NCBI RefSeq assembly: GCF_018860665.1
Contig: NZ_JAHKPK010000055.1
Location: 1-64,000 of the forward strand
Direction: 5' to 3'
Length of the DNA stretch: 64,000 nt
From: Pacificibacter marinus
Lineage (GTDB): Bacteria; Pseudomonadota; Alphaproteobacteria; Rhodobacterales; Rhodobacteraceae
Below the pieces are notes generated by a model. It was given only the letters and a program-made list of their open reading frames with translations. It had not been told where the DNA came from and made no database searches. The position numbers and the translations under genes are program-made. Shown here one piece after another: positions 41,786-50,898 of this stretch (positions are counted from its first letter, which is position 1; every line of letters begins with the position of its first letter).

Positions 41786-43015
41786 ATGCCGATGACCTAT
41801 TCTAATGCAAAAACCACAGATGAAAGCCTGCCGCGACGCAAGCCGCCCAAGACGCAAGGCCTGTCCTTGAACGGATTTTGGCACGACCAGCGGTTCCGCA
41901 ACTTCGTGGCTCAGGCGATTGTTATTGCTGTGGTCATCGGTTTCTTTGTTTACATCATTGGCAATGCCCAACGGGCCTTGTCAGATCAAGGGATCAAAAC
42001 CGGTTTCGGTTTTCTAATGGACAGCGCTGGCTTTGCGATTGGGGAATCTCTTATCCCGTTTTCAGCCTCTGACAGCTTTTTACGCGCTTATGGCGTCGGC
42101 ATTTTGAACACTTTGAAAGTGTCGTTCGCAGCGATCATTCTGGCCAGTATTATCGGTGTCTTGCTTGGGGTTGCGCGTTTGTCGCGCAATGTCATGCTGA
42201 ACCGCTTTGCCTCAATCTATGTCGAGGTATTTCGCAATACGCCGCAATTATTGCAGATCGTGTTTTGGTACATGTTGGCGGTCCAACTGCCTGGACCGAA
42301 GCAAGCCTTTAGCTTTGGTGACATAGCTTTTTTGAGCAACCGAGGGCTGGTCCTTCCCGGTCCAGGTGAGGGTTCAGGATTTGGATTTGCATTGATCGGT
42401 TTGGTGATTGCCGCAGCAGGCGTTGTTTTTTGGCGCCGCCATCTTGAAAAACGCCTGCGCCAAACAGGCAAAAAGATTAACGGTTTGCCCCTGTCTATTG
42501 CAATTATGGTGATCGTGCCGGCTGTGATTTGGACGGTTTTCGGATCGCCCAGCCAGATCGAAGTACCAGCTTTGCGCGGATTTAACATTCGCGGTGGATT
42601 GCAATTGTCGCCCGAATTTTTGGCGCTGTTTTTGGGGCTGTCTCTATATATCGCAGCCTTTATCGCGGAAATCGTGCGTGCCGGTATTGCGTCGGTGAAC
42701 AAGGGCCAGATCGAGGCAGCCACTGCCATGGGGATCAAAAACGCTGACGTTTTATGGCGCGTTGTGCTGCCACAAGCGATGCGTGTCATCGTGCCGCCAA
42801 CAACTGCGCAATATGTCAGTCTGCTGAAAAACAGCTCGTTGGGTGTGATGATCGGCTACCCTGAACTGTTCAACCTGAACAACACAATTTTGACCGCCAG
42901 CGGTAACACGGTCGAGGCGATTATCATCATGATGGCAATCTATCTCAGCCTGACGACCACCATCGCGGTGATCATGAATTGGTACAATCGATCCGTTCAG
43001 TTGAAGGAACGCTAG
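41786..43015 (+). CDS. aapQ: General L-amino-acid ABC transporter, permease
   Basis: A 409-residue inner-membrane permease. Its N-terminal helix (VAQAIVIAVVIGFFVYIIGNAQRAL) is followed by the HisM-type core FAAIILASIIGVLLGVARLSRNVMLNRFASIYVEVFRNTPQLLQIVFWY and the coupling loop KGQIEAATAMGIKNADVLWRVVLPQAM. The extra central segment is normal for the AapQ/BztB branch, which is longer than HisQ/HisM. It pairs with AapM. Confidence 0.93.
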   Translation: MPMTYSNAKTTDESLPRRKPPKTQGLSLNGFWHDQRFRNFVAQAIVIAVVIGFFVYIIGNAQRALSDQGIKTGFGFLMDSAGFAIGESLIPFSASDSFLRAYGVGILNTLKVSFAAIILASIIGVLLGVARLSRNVMLNRFASIYVEVFRNTPQLLQIVFWYMLAVQLPGPKQAFSFGDIAFLSNRGLVLPGPGEGSGFGFALIGLVIAAAGVVFWRRHLEKRLRQTGKKINGLPLSIAIMVIVPAVIWTVFGSPSQIEVPALRGFNIRGGLQLSPEFLALFLGLSLYIAAFIAEIVRAGIASVNKGQIEAATAMGIKNADVLWRVVLPQAMRVIVPPTTAQYVSLLKNSSLGVMIGYPELFNLNNTILTASGNTVEAIIIMMAIYLSLTTTIAVIMNWYNRSVQLKER

Positions 43016-43017
43016 AC

Positions 43018-44139
43018 ATGACATCACATCACTTGATTTCAAATGCGCAAACTGGTGCCAGTGCGGCACGCCCAGCCCCTGTGGCTGCGTCAGGACTGGT
43101 CCATTGGGCGCGTCACAATCTTTTTGATGGCATTCATAACACGATTTTTACCTTGCTGTGTTGTGCCTTGCTGATTGCCACCGTGCCAGATCTGTTCCGC
43201 TGGGCCATTTGGGATGCCGCTTGGACATCGGCCAATGGCGCTGATGCGTGTAAGGCAACAACCGGCGCGTGTTGGGCTGTGGTGCAAGAAAAATACCGCC
43301 TTATGCTGTTTGGCACCTATCCCTATGAGCAACATTGGCGTGGGGCGTTGGTGGTGCTGATCTTAGGCGGCATGTCTATTGTCAGCGGCTTTCGCATCTT
43401 TTGGACCAAATGGTTGCTTGTCGCTTGGGGGGGCGCATGGGTGGCTATTTTCGTGCTGCAACTTGGCGGCGTGTTTGGCCTTGTGTCGACGCCGACCCAT
43501 TTGTGGGGCGGGCTGCCGCTGACCTTGTTGATCTTTTTTGGCACTGTGATCGGCGGGCTGCCTGTCGCGATTTTGCTGGCGCTGGGGCGTCAATCCAACT
43601 TACCGATCATCAAGGCGCTGTGCATCGGCTTTGTCGAAATGGTGCGCGGCGTGCCTTTGGTCACGGTGCTGTTTATGGCGGCTTTGATCTTTCCGCTGTT
43701 TGTGCCGGAATCGATGACGCCCGATAAATTCGTGCGCGCGCTGATCGGGATGTTGATGTTTTTCGCGGCCTATGCGGCGGACATCTTTCGCGGCGGATTG
43801 CAAGCGATCCCGCGGGGCCAATACGAGGCGGCAGAGGCGTTGGGCTTGCCCTATTGGCAAAAGACCACGCGGATCATTTTGCCTCAGACACTACGCATCG
43901 TTTTGCCGGCTTTGATGAACGACATCATTCGCGCGTTTAAAAACACCACATTCATCGCCATCATTGGTCTGTTTGACATTCTTGGCGCCACGAAATCCGC
44001 ATTAGAGGACCCCATATGGGTCAGCTACGGCACAGAGGCCTACCTCTTTGTGATCGCACTCTATTTTGTCGTCTGTTTCAGTATGTCGAAATACAGCGTG
44101 TCCCTTGAGCGTGATCTGAATAAAGGAAATGTAAGATGA
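43018..44139 (+). CDS. aapM: General L-amino-acid ABC transporter, permease
   Basis: A 373-residue permease starting 2 bases after the aapQ stop. Core motifs: IKALCIGFVEMVRGVPLVTVLFMAALIFPLFVPE and the coupling segment RGQYEAAEALGLPYWQKTTRIILPQTLRIVLPALMND. The cysteine-bearing loop ADACKATTGACWAVVQEKYRLMLFGTYPYEQHWR is characteristic of AapM/BztC. The last bases overlap the aapP start (ATGA), indicating coupled translation. Confidence 0.93.
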   Translation: MTSHHLISNAQTGASAARPAPVAASGLVHWARHNLFDGIHNTIFTLLCCALLIATVPDLFRWAIWDAAWTSANGADACKATTGACWAVVQEKYRLMLFGTYPYEQHWRGALVVLILGGMSIVSGFRIFWTKWLLVAWGGAWVAIFVLQLGGVFGLVSTPTHLWGGLPLTLLIFFGTVIGGLPVAILLALGRQSNLPIIKALCIGFVEMVRGVPLVTVLFMAALIFPLFVPESMTPDKFVRALIGMLMFFAAYAADIFRGGLQAIPRGQYEAAEALGLPYWQKTTRIILPQTLRIVLPALMNDIIRAFKNTTFIAIIGLFDILGATKSALEDPIWVSYGTEAYLFVIALYFVVCFSMSKYSVSLERDLNKGNVR

Positions 44140-44888
44140 CAAACGCATCTGACAGCGCGACCATCGAGCTGCGCAATGTGAACAAATGGTATGGCGACTT
44201 TCACGTGCTGCGCGATATCAACATGCAGGTCGGGCGTGGCGAAAAAGTGGTGATCTGCGGGCCTTCTGGGTCGGGTAAATCCACGTTGATCCGCTGCATC
44301 AACCGTCTTGAGGAACACCAAGAAGGCGATATCATCGTCAACGGTGTTGAGCTGACGCAGAACGTCAAAAACATCGACGAAGTGCGCCGCCATGTGGGGA
44401 TGGTGTTTCAGAATTTTAACCTGTTTCCGCATCTGACCGTATTGGACAATCTGGTGCTTGCGCCCAATCTTGTGAACAGCGTGCCCAGACAAGACGCCGA
44501 GAATTTGGCGATGGAACTTTTGGAACGCGTGCGTATTCCCGAACAGGCCAATAAATATCCCGGTCAGCTGTCGGGCGGACAACAACAACGTGTTGCCATC
44601 GCGCGCTCGCTGATGATGAAGCCAGAGGTGATGTTGTTTGACGAGCCGACATCAGCGCTGGACCCTGAAATGATCAGCGAAGTTTTGGATGTTATGGGCG
44701 AATTGGCCGACGATGGAATGACGATGATTTGCGTCACTCATGAAATGGGATTTGCCAAACAGGTGGCCGATTTGGTCGTCTTTATGGCGGACGGTGAAGT
44801 TGTCGAAGCGGCACCACCCACTGAGTTCTTCACCAATGCGCAAAATCCGCGTACGCAGCAGTTTCTAAAGCAAATTTTGTCCCATTAA
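44136..44888 (+). CDS. aapP: General L-amino-acid ABC transporter, ATP-binding protein
   Basis: A 250-residue ATPase with Walker A GPSGSGKS, Q-loop MVFQNFNLFPH, signature LSGGQQQR, Walker B VMLFDEP followed by TSALDPEM and the switch histidine in VTHEMGFAKQ. It closely resembles GlnQ/AapP proteins that power polar amino-acid import. It overlaps aapM by 4 bases. Confidence 0.95.
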   Translation: MTNASDSATIELRNVNKWYGDFHVLRDINMQVGRGEKVVICGPSGSGKSTLIRCINRLEEHQEGDIIVNGVELTQNVKNIDEVRRHVGMVFQNFNLFPHLTVLDNLVLAPNLVNSVPRQDAENLAMELLERVRIPEQANKYPGQLSGGQQQRVAIARSLMMKPEVMLFDEPTSALDPEMISEVLDVMGELADDGMTMICVTHEMGFAKQVADLVVFMADGEVVEAAPPTEFFTNAQNPRTQQFLKQILSH

Positions 44889-44903
44889 GACCAGCCTTAA
44901 AGA

Positions 44904-46100
44904 ATGAATAAGAACACCATGAATTTTGACACATTCCGCGCAGGGTTTCCTGCACTGAGCGATCAGACCTATTTGTCTATCGCAGATAAGATGATCTTGA
45001 ATGACACTGTACGCGGCGCGATTGATGTCTATCTGGACCGTCTCGCGTTGGCGTCCGTCGGGCGACTTGGTCATGAGGCCACTGTCGAGGAGGCAAGGGG
45101 CAAATTTGCACAGCTGGTCAACGCCGATCCGAAAAACATCGCGGTGACGCGTAATGTGTCAGACGGGGTCAATTGTATCGCGTGGTCCTTTGAGGATGTG
45201 CAGGGAAAAAACATGGTCTTGAGCGCCGATGTTGAGCATCCCAACAACATTTATCCTTGGCTGCGCCAACAAAAACGCGGGTTAGAGCTGCGTCTTGTGC
45301 CAGCCATGCCGGACGGGCAGCTTGATACAAAGGCTATGATTGCCGCGATGGATGATAACACGATTATTATGACGTGCCCCTCTGTGTCCTTCGCGCCGGG
45401 CTATCGCAGTGATCTTGATCGTCTGGGGGCGGCTTGTCGCAAGCGCGATGTGTTTTTTCTTGTGGACGGTGTGCAAACGGCGGGCGTTTTGCAGCACGAT
45501 TTTGCGCAAGAGCCGATCGATGGCTTTGCGACCTCGGCCTCTAAAGGATTGTTGGGGTCTTACGGTATCGGGTTCTTGTATATTTCCGATCAGTGGCTTG
45601 ATCGCCTGACGCCTGCCTATTTGTCGCGCCCCGCAGTGTATCAAGATTCTGAAGATCATTCGACCATGGGCAGCTTTGCTTACCAATTGCAGCCAAACGC
45701 ACGACGCTATGAGGTGGGCAGCTATAACCTTGCGGGGGCCTATGCTGTGGCCGCGTCCTTGGAGTTGCTGCTTGATCTTGGCCCCGCGGCAACACAGGCC
45801 CGTGTCTTGGGGTTGGCCTCTGATCTGCGCGGTGGTTTGCAAGACACGATGTTTGGACCACGGGTCACGACATCGAACGATCCTGACAGGCTGTCGCATA
45901 TCATCACCATCGGAACGCTCGATGCGGGCGGGCATGACACCTCGACCTGTGCAGATATCATGGGGTTGTCCGCAACGTTGAAAGACCACAAGATCACCCA
46001 TGCCATCAGGCGCGGACAAATTCGAATGGCAGTCCATGCGTTTAACAACAGTGATGACATTGCTAAAACGCTTCATGCTGTTGCCCAATATCGCCCGTAA
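44904..46100 (+). CDS. Class-V PLP-dependent aminotransferase-fold enzyme
   Basis: A 398-residue fold-type I PLP enzyme of the cysteine desulfurase/isopenicillin-N-epimerase-like group. PLP features: TRNVSDGVNCIAWSF (phosphate and ring contacts), SADVEHPNNIYPW, FFLVDGVQTAGVLQ (aspartate to the pyridine nitrogen) and the lysine in ATSASKGLLGSYG. It lacks the active-site cysteine loop of desulfurases as far as I can see. The ATG at 44904 (AAAGA upstream) or 44919 is the start. Its position 15 bases after aapP and before an aspartate-dehydrogenase-like gene points to amino-acid catabolism, e.g. transamination, beta-elimination or epimerisation. Confidence 0.8.
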   Translation: MNKNTMNFDTFRAGFPALSDQTYLSIADKMILNDTVRGAIDVYLDRLALASVGRLGHEATVEEARGKFAQLVNADPKNIAVTRNVSDGVNCIAWSFEDVQGKNMVLSADVEHPNNIYPWLRQQKRGLELRLVPAMPDGQLDTKAMIAAMDDNTIIMTCPSVSFAPGYRSDLDRLGAACRKRDVFFLVDGVQTAGVLQHDFAQEPIDGFATSASKGLLGSYGIGFLYISDQWLDRLTPAYLSRPAVYQDSEDHSTMGSFAYQLQPNARRYEVGSYNLAGAYAVAASLELLLDLGPAATQARVLGLASDLRGGLQDTMFGPRVTTSNDPDRLSHIITIGTLDAGGHDTSTCADIMGLSATLKDHKITHAIRRGQIRMAVHAFNNSDDIAKTLHAVAQYRP

Positions 46101-46145
46101 ATTCGTCTCTTTGACCCAAAAGCCCGCCCAAAAAAGGAAGACAAA

Positions 46146-46946
46146 ATGACTGTTTCAGTTGCCCTCATCGGGTTCGGTGCCATTGCCCAAGACCTGTTTG
46201 CCAAAGTACAGTCGGATCAGCATTTGAGGGTCAAACAAATATTGGTGCGGTGCGCAGCGCGTGAGGCCGCTCAGGCAAAAATCGATCCGCAAACCGAGGT
46301 TATCACCTCGGTAGAGGCCTTGGATGATGACATCGACTTTGTGTTGGAATGCGCAGGCCACGGTGCGCTCAAAGACTATGGCGCGGCTGTTTTGACGCGT
46401 GGGTTTGATCTGGGCATCCTGTCTGCAGGCGCTCTGTCTGACGAAGGGCTTGTCGCACAGCTCAACGCCGCCTCGGCACAGTCAAAGGCGAAAGTGATCG
46501 TCGTGCCTGGGGCCATCGGTGGGATTGATGCTATTTCGGCTGTTGGGGCCGACGGGTTGACCTCTGTTTGCTACACGGGTCGCAAAGCGCCGATCAGTTG
46601 GAAAGGTACGCCTGCTGATAAGGTCTGTGATCTCGATACTTTGACAGAGCCTTGCGAGGTTTTTTCAGGCACAGCACGCGAGGCCGCGCAAACCTTTCCG
46701 AAGAACGCCAATGTCGTGGCGACAGTTGCGCTGGCGGGGCTTGGTTTTGATGACACAACGGTGCGTTTGATCGCGGATCCCGCTGTGACACGCAACACCC
46801 ACCGCGTCCAAGCCGTTGGTGATAATGTGGCTTTTGATTTTGAAACCAGTTCTGGCACATTGCCAAACAACCCGCGCACGTCGGCTTTGACCTCGCAAAG
46901 TGCGTATCGCGCACTCAAGCTTCGCGCCTATCCCTTTTCAACATAA
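46146..46946 (+). CDS. Aspartate dehydrogenase-like protein
   Basis: A 266-residue protein with a Rossmann start (VALIGFGAIAQDLF), the SAGALSDEGL and VIVVPGAIGGIDAISA segments and KAPISWKGTP, all typical of the aspartate dehydrogenase domain family (DUF108/NadX-like). NTHRVQAVGD contains the likely catalytic histidine. Such enzymes oxidise L-aspartate to iminosuccinate, releasing ammonia after hydrolysis to oxaloacetate. AAGGAAG precedes the ATG. Last gene of the transporter operon, before a bidirectional terminator; a catabolic role is more likely here than NAD synthesis. Confidence 0.82.
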   Translation: MTVSVALIGFGAIAQDLFAKVQSDQHLRVKQILVRCAAREAAQAKIDPQTEVITSVEALDDDIDFVLECAGHGALKDYGAAVLTRGFDLGILSAGALSDEGLVAQLNAASAQSKAKVIVVPGAIGGIDAISAVGADGLTSVCYTGRKAPISWKGTPADKVCDLDTLTEPCEVFSGTAREAAQTFPKNANVVATVALAGLGFDDTTVRLIADPAVTRNTHRVQAVGDNVAFDFETSSGTLPNNPRTSALTSQSAYRALKLRAYPFST

Positions 46947-46973
46947 GGCATCAACCTGATTGCAGAACAAGAA

Positions 46974-47009
46974 AACCCCCGATGCGCAAACATCGGGGGT
47001 TCTATTTTT
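46974..47009. terminator. Bidirectional rho-independent terminator
   Basis: AACCCCCGATG and CATCGGGGGTT form an 11-pair stem around CGCAAA. On the plus strand CTATTTTTAT follows, and on the minus strand TTTTC follows. It separates the convergent aspartate dehydrogenase and rpsU genes and can serve both. Confidence 0.9.
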
Positions 47010-47052
47010 ATATGCCTTCGGAAAAAGGCCATTCGCTGTCAGATCAAAAGAC

Positions 47053-47259
47053 CTAGAGCATGCCTTCGCGTTGAGCTTTTTTACGAGCCAACTTGCGAGC
47101 ACGGCGGACGGCTTCGGCTTTCTCGCGTGCTTTTTTGACGGAGGGTTTCTCGAAATGTTGCTTAAGCTTCATTTCACGGAAAACGCCTTCGCGCTGAAGT
47201 TTTTTCTTCAGGGCACGGAGAGCTTGATCGACATTGTTGTCGCGAACGCTAACCTGCAT
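47053..47259 (-). CDS. rpsU: 30S ribosomal protein S21
   Basis: A 68-residue, very basic protein: [20 protein letters not shown], then [29 protein letters not shown], the S21 sequence pattern. The length is normal. The start has AGGAAGG upstream. S21 binds late to the 30S platform and helps mRNA engagement. A single-gene unit with its own promoter at 47310-47338 and the shared terminator at 46974. Confidence 0.96.
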   Translation of the reverse strand: MQVSVRDNNVDQALRALKKKLQREGVFREMKLKQHFEKPSVKKAREKAEAVRRARKLARKKAQREGML

Positions 47260-47309
47260 GTGGTGTCACCACCTTCCTAGTTAGATTTGCATGAATTGCA
47301 GGAGCTCGC

Positions 47310-47338
47310 CCTATAGCAAAGCCGCGCTAGCTTGTCTA
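47310..47338 (-). promoter_or_regulatory. Promoter of rpsU
   Basis: On the minus strand TAGACA and TATAGG are separated by exactly 17 bases, about 50 bases before the rpsU start. The COQ9 gene diverges from the same region. Confidence 0.65.
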
Positions 47339-47369
47339 CCATGTGAATAAGTCCAAAAGGAGAGATCCC

Positions 47370-48068
47370 ATGCAAACGTCCGCTTACCCCGATCCAACCC
47401 GTGAAAAACTGGTGCAAGCCGCGATTCCGCACGTGGTTTTCGATGGCTGGGGGCCTGAGACCTTCCAAGCGGCGGTGACTGATTCGGGGGTTCCTGCGCA
47501 AATGGCCCGTGTCGCGGCGCCGCGTGGTTCGGTTGATTTGGCCGCAGCCTATCATAAAGGCGGTGATCGCGCGATGCAGACTGCGGCTCAGGCCGCCGAC
47601 ATGTCATGCTTGCGCTACAGCGAAAAGATTGCGCTATGTGTTTGGTTGCGCATTAAAGCGGTTGATCGCGAAGTGGTGCGTCGCGGGATGTCGTTGTTCT
47701 CTTTGCCGATCTATGCGCCTGAAGGCGTGCGTTTGGTGTGGGAAACATCAGATGCCATTTGGAACACTTTGGGCGACACGTCCAAGGATGTGAATTGGTA
47801 CACAAAACGCGCGACCTTGTCCGCAGTGTTCACCTCGACCATCTTGTTTTGGCTCGGTGATGACAGCGAAGATTTTGCAGACACCAAGGCATTTTTAGAT
47901 CGCCGTATTGATGATGTGATGTCGTTCGAGAAAGCCAAAGCGGGTGTGCGTGATAACAAGGCACTCTCGGCCTTGTTCGCTCTGCCCAATGCCATTCTAG
48001 GCACCATCAAAGCGCCCACAGGTGCGCGTCGCGATGACATCCCCGGCACACAAGCGAGTGATCAATAA
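47370..48068 (+). CDS. COQ9 family protein
   Basis: A 232-residue protein; ATG at 47370 preceded by AGGAGAG. The N-terminal part LVQAAIPHVVFDGWGPETFQAAVTDSG has the TetR-like first helices of COQ9, and the C-terminal part contains the lipid-binding W-x-K/T segment SKDVNWYTKRATLSAVFTSTILFWLGD followed by ALPNAILGT. COQ9 binds lipids and assists COQ7-type hydroxylation in ubiquinone synthesis. It is followed directly (1-base overlap) by a quinone oxidoreductase gene. Confidence 0.88.
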   Translation: MQTSAYPDPTREKLVQAAIPHVVFDGWGPETFQAAVTDSGVPAQMARVAAPRGSVDLAAAYHKGGDRAMQTAAQAADMSCLRYSEKIALCVWLRIKAVDREVVRRGMSLFSLPIYAPEGVRLVWETSDAIWNTLGDTSKDVNWYTKRATLSAVFTSTILFWLGDDSEDFADTKAFLDRRIDDVMSFEKAKAGVRDNKALSALFALPNAILGTIKAPTGARRDDIPGTQASDQ

Positions 48069-49069
48069 TGTCTTTGCCCATATCACTGCCCTCCACGATG
48101 CGCGCGGTTGAAATCACTGAGGCTGGTGCGCCCGAGGTTTTACAGCTTTGCGAACGCTCTGTGCCTGTGCCCAACGCTGGCGAGATCATCATCAAGGTCG
48201 CCTATGCGGGGGTGAACCGGCCCGATGCTTTACAGCGCGCTGGGTTGTATAACCCGCCAGCAGGCGCCTCTGATTTGCCGGGCCTTGAAGGCGCGGGCGA
48301 GGTTGTGGCCATTGGTTCGGACGTGACCAAGTGGCGCGTTGGCGATCAGGTCTGTGCCTTGCTGCCCGGTGGCGGCTATGCCGAATATGTCGCAACACCT
48401 GCGGTGCACGCCTTGCCTGTGCCAAACGGTTTAAGCTTGCGCGAAGCCGCTTGTTTGCCAGAGACGTTTTTTACCGTCTGGAGCAATGTGTTCATGCGCG
48501 GTGGTTTACAGTCCGGCGAAAAGTTTTTGGTGCACGGCGGCTCGTCAGGAATCGGCACAACGGCGATCCAACTGGCGCGGGCTTTTGGTGCGCGGGTCTT
48601 TGCGACGGCAGGATCGGCCGAGAAATGCGCGGCCTGTGTGGACCTTGGGGCTGAGCGGGCGATCAATTACCACGACGAGGATTTTGTTGAAATTTTGGGC
48701 GCTGAAGGCGGCGCCGATCTGATCTTGGACATGGTCGGTGGTTCGTATTTTCCGCGAAATCTCAAAGCTCTTGGTCTAGACGGTCGTTTGGTCAATATCG
48801 CGTTTTTGACTGGTATGAAGTCCGAGATTAATCTTTTGCAGGTTATGACAAAGCGGCTGACGCTGACGGGGTCAAACCTGCGCCCGCAATCTGTGGCTGC
48901 CAAAGCGCGGATCGCAGACGAGTTGTTAAGCCATGTCTGGCCTTTGATTGCAGCAGGGCAGGTGGCTCCTGTCATGCATTCCGACTTCGCACTTGAAGAC
49001 GCCGCCGAAGCACATCGTTTGATGGAAACCAACGCACATATCGGCAAAATTGTGCTACGTGTGGGCTAA
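48068..49069 (+). CDS. NAD(P)H quinone oxidoreductase (PIG3-type zinc-independent MDR)
   Basis: A 333-residue medium-chain dehydrogenase/reductase. Substrate domain: AYAGVNRPDALQRAGLYNPPAGASDLPGLEGAGEV; NADPH domain: VHGGSSGIGTTAIQLARAFGARVFATAG and AINYHDEDF. Zinc ligands are absent, as in the QOR/PIG3 subfamily, which reduces quinones with NADPH. GLEGAG and the length match. Its start overlaps the COQ9 stop. Confidence 0.9.
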   Translation: MSLPISLPSTMRAVEITEAGAPEVLQLCERSVPVPNAGEIIIKVAYAGVNRPDALQRAGLYNPPAGASDLPGLEGAGEVVAIGSDVTKWRVGDQVCALLPGGGYAEYVATPAVHALPVPNGLSLREAACLPETFFTVWSNVFMRGGLQSGEKFLVHGGSSGIGTTAIQLARAFGARVFATAGSAEKCAACVDLGAERAINYHDEDFVEILGAEGGADLILDMVGGSYFPRNLKALGLDGRLVNIAFLTGMKSEINLLQVMTKRLTLTGSNLRPQSVAAKARIADELLSHVWPLIAAGQVAPVMHSDFALEDAAEAHRLMETNAHIGKIVLRVG

Positions 49070-49112
49070 GTGATGCGGAATTCTACAACTTAAACGCACC
49101 CTATGATGGCTC

Positions 49113-49754
49113 TTAGTCGATGTGATCCAAACGCGCCTTGTCCAAGGTGCAATCGCGGATGGTGTCTTGGCCACATGACCGAGGCTCTAGGTCTTTCGAC
49201 AGGCAGATGCGCACCTCTTGGATGCGTTGGTCTTTGCAGGTCACTGTGATCTCATCTTTATGCAGGCCTGCATTGGACTGCATAAAGGCTTGCTCGATCA
49301 CAGAGGCGGGCAACAACACATCTTTTGTCAGGTTCTGAAACGCAGCAGGGCGGGTGACAGATTCAAACGCCTCGCGCGCGGTGTCCAGATACTCTTGCGC
49401 AGGCAGCCCCGCGCAACGTCCGTGTTTTTTCCACTGATACCAAGCGGCGCCATCTGTGCCCATGATGTCTTCCATCGCCTCGGTCTGGCGGCGGCTTGGA
49501 TCGCGCATCGATGTGTTGCAGTAAGACGGCCAGCCGCGTTCATATTGCGGCCAAAGCCCATGCATCACCCAGCCAAGTTGGCGGTCGCATTGCGGGGAAC
49601 CTCTGTCATCGCCTTCCAGTGCGCACCACGTCGGCGACCAAGACAAAGCCAAGACGTAATAGTCAAAATCGCCAGCCGGTTCGCCCTCGGAAAAAGCGGC
49701 TGTGGTGCTCATAAAGCCAGCAAGCGCCAGGCCGGTAACAATTGCTTTACGCAT
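49113..49754 (-). CDS. Ribonuclease T2 family protein, secreted
   Basis: A 213-residue exported protein; signal peptide (RKAIVTGLALAGFMSTTAAF). The two active-site blocks are MHGLWPQ (H65) and WKKHGRCAG (H111, with lysine/histidine neighbours), and the cysteines needed for the T2 disulfides are present. RNase T2 enzymes cut RNA in the periplasm through cyclic 2',3'-phosphate intermediates, which fits the cyclic-nucleotide phosphodiesterase gene later in the window. It is convergent with the quinone oxidoreductase gene. Confidence 0.93.
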   Translation of the reverse strand: MRKAIVTGLALAGFMSTTAAFSEGEPAGDFDYYVLALSWSPTWCALEGDDRGSPQCDRQLGWVMHGLWPQYERGWPSYCNTSMRDPSRRQTEAMEDIMGTDGAAWYQWKKHGRCAGLPAQEYLDTAREAFESVTRPAAFQNLTKDVLLPASVIEQAFMQSNAGLHKDEITVTCKDQRIQEVRICLSKDLEPRSCGQDTIRDCTLDKARLDHID

Positions 49755-49901
49755 TTTCTCTTTCCTCTCACATCGATCCGCAGTATACAGGCTTCAAGTT
49801 CCCCCCACAATGTGAACCGTCCCTTTCGGGAAAGCCCTTTCAGGCGACGGAGAAGTTGTATCTGGGGCCTATCGTATTCAAGGTATTCAAGGAGAGTATC
49901 C

Positions 49902-50636
49902 ATGGCAAAACCTATTATGGCGAAAGCCACAGCTGTTTGGCTCGTCGACAACACGACACTCAGCTTTGTTCAGATCGCAGCCTTTTGTGGTCTGCATGAA
50001 CTGGAAGTCCAAGGCATCGCTGACGGCGATGTGGCGGCTGGCGTGAAAGGCTTTGACCCGATTGCAAACAATCAACTGACTCAGGCCGAGATTTCAGTCG
50101 CTGAAGCCGATCCAATGGCGCGTCTCAAGCTAAAGCACAATCCAGCCTCTGAAGGCGAAGAAAAACGTCGTGGCCCACGCTACACGCCTTTGTCCAAACG
50201 CCAAGATCGCCCGAATTCAATCTTGTGGTTGGTGAAATTTCACCCAGAATTGGCCGACGCGCAGATTACCAAATTGGTGGGCACAACCAAGCCGACGATC
50301 CAAGCAATCCGCGAGCGCACGCATTGGAACATCAACAACATGCAGCCAATCGATCCGGTTGCTTTGGGCCTGTGTAAGCAAACCGAATTGGACGCTGCCG
50401 TGCAAAAAGCCGCAGCCAAACGCGCTGCTGAAGGCAATGCTATGTCAGATGATGAGCGCCGCAAATTGTTGTCCACAGAGCAAACTTTGGGCATGGATGC
50501 AGAACCACGCATCCCAACAGCGATCTCTGGCTTGGAAGCCTTCACATTGGGTGACAATTCCGAGGACGAAACAGAAGCGCCGCTGCCAGACGCAGACAGC
50601 TTCTTTAACTTGCCAGATGACGACGACAAAGACTAA
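49902..50636 (+). CDS. trcR: Cell cycle transcriptional regulator TrcR (DUF1013)
   Basis: A 244-residue protein; the ATG at 49902 follows AAGGAGAG. AKATAVWLVDNTTLSFVQIAAFCGLHELEVQGIADG is the first half of DUF1013, and KFHPELADAQITKLVGTTKPTIQAIRERTHWN a helix-turn-helix. The C-terminus is acidic and probably disordered (residues from about 200, ending DDDDKD). The family is restricted to alphaproteobacteria and was linked to cell-cycle control in Caulobacter. A longer frame back to 49218 overlaps the RNase gene and is rejected. Confidence 0.9.
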   Translation: MAKPIMAKATAVWLVDNTTLSFVQIAAFCGLHELEVQGIADGDVAAGVKGFDPIANNQLTQAEISVAEADPMARLKLKHNPASEGEEKRRGPRYTPLSKRQDRPNSILWLVKFHPELADAQITKLVGTTKPTIQAIRERTHWNINNMQPIDPVALGLCKQTELDAAVQKAAAKRAAEGNAMSDDERRKLLSTEQTLGMDAEPRIPTAISGLEAFTLGDNSEDETEAPLPDADSFFNLPDDDDKD

Positions 50637-50658
50637 GCGCTTTGATCGCATGACTGAC

Positions 50659-50692
50659 AAGGCCCGCCAATTTGGTGGGCCTTTTGCGTTTT
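50659..50692 (+). terminator. Rho-independent terminator of trcR
   Basis: AAGGCCCGCC and GGTGGGCCTT pair around AATTT, followed by TTGCGTTTTG. It begins 22 bases after the trcR stop. Confidence 0.85.
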
Positions 50693-50898
50693 GACTAAGC
50701 GTTGCAGTGGGGGCGTTACAGTGGGATCGGGGTGAGGCCTTCTTTGCCCAGTGAAGCAAAAATAGACAGCATACTGACAGTAGAAACCGGCCTGTCATGA
50801 TCATCGAACGGGACATCGCCACCCCCTATTTATCTTGCGGATTATGGTGACCTGTGAATAGTGGTTGCACGATGACCAGTATATATTGAGGGCGTTAC

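Noticed and set aside
44904-46946. Beta-hydroxyaspartate cycle (bhc) genes
   Set aside because: The bhc cluster needs a dehydratase and an aldolase, and its iminosuccinate reductase belongs to another family; neither is present.
49218-49901. Long N-terminal extension of TrcR
   Set aside because: Antisense to the RNase T2 gene and absent from the family; AAGGAGAG precedes the ATG at 49902.
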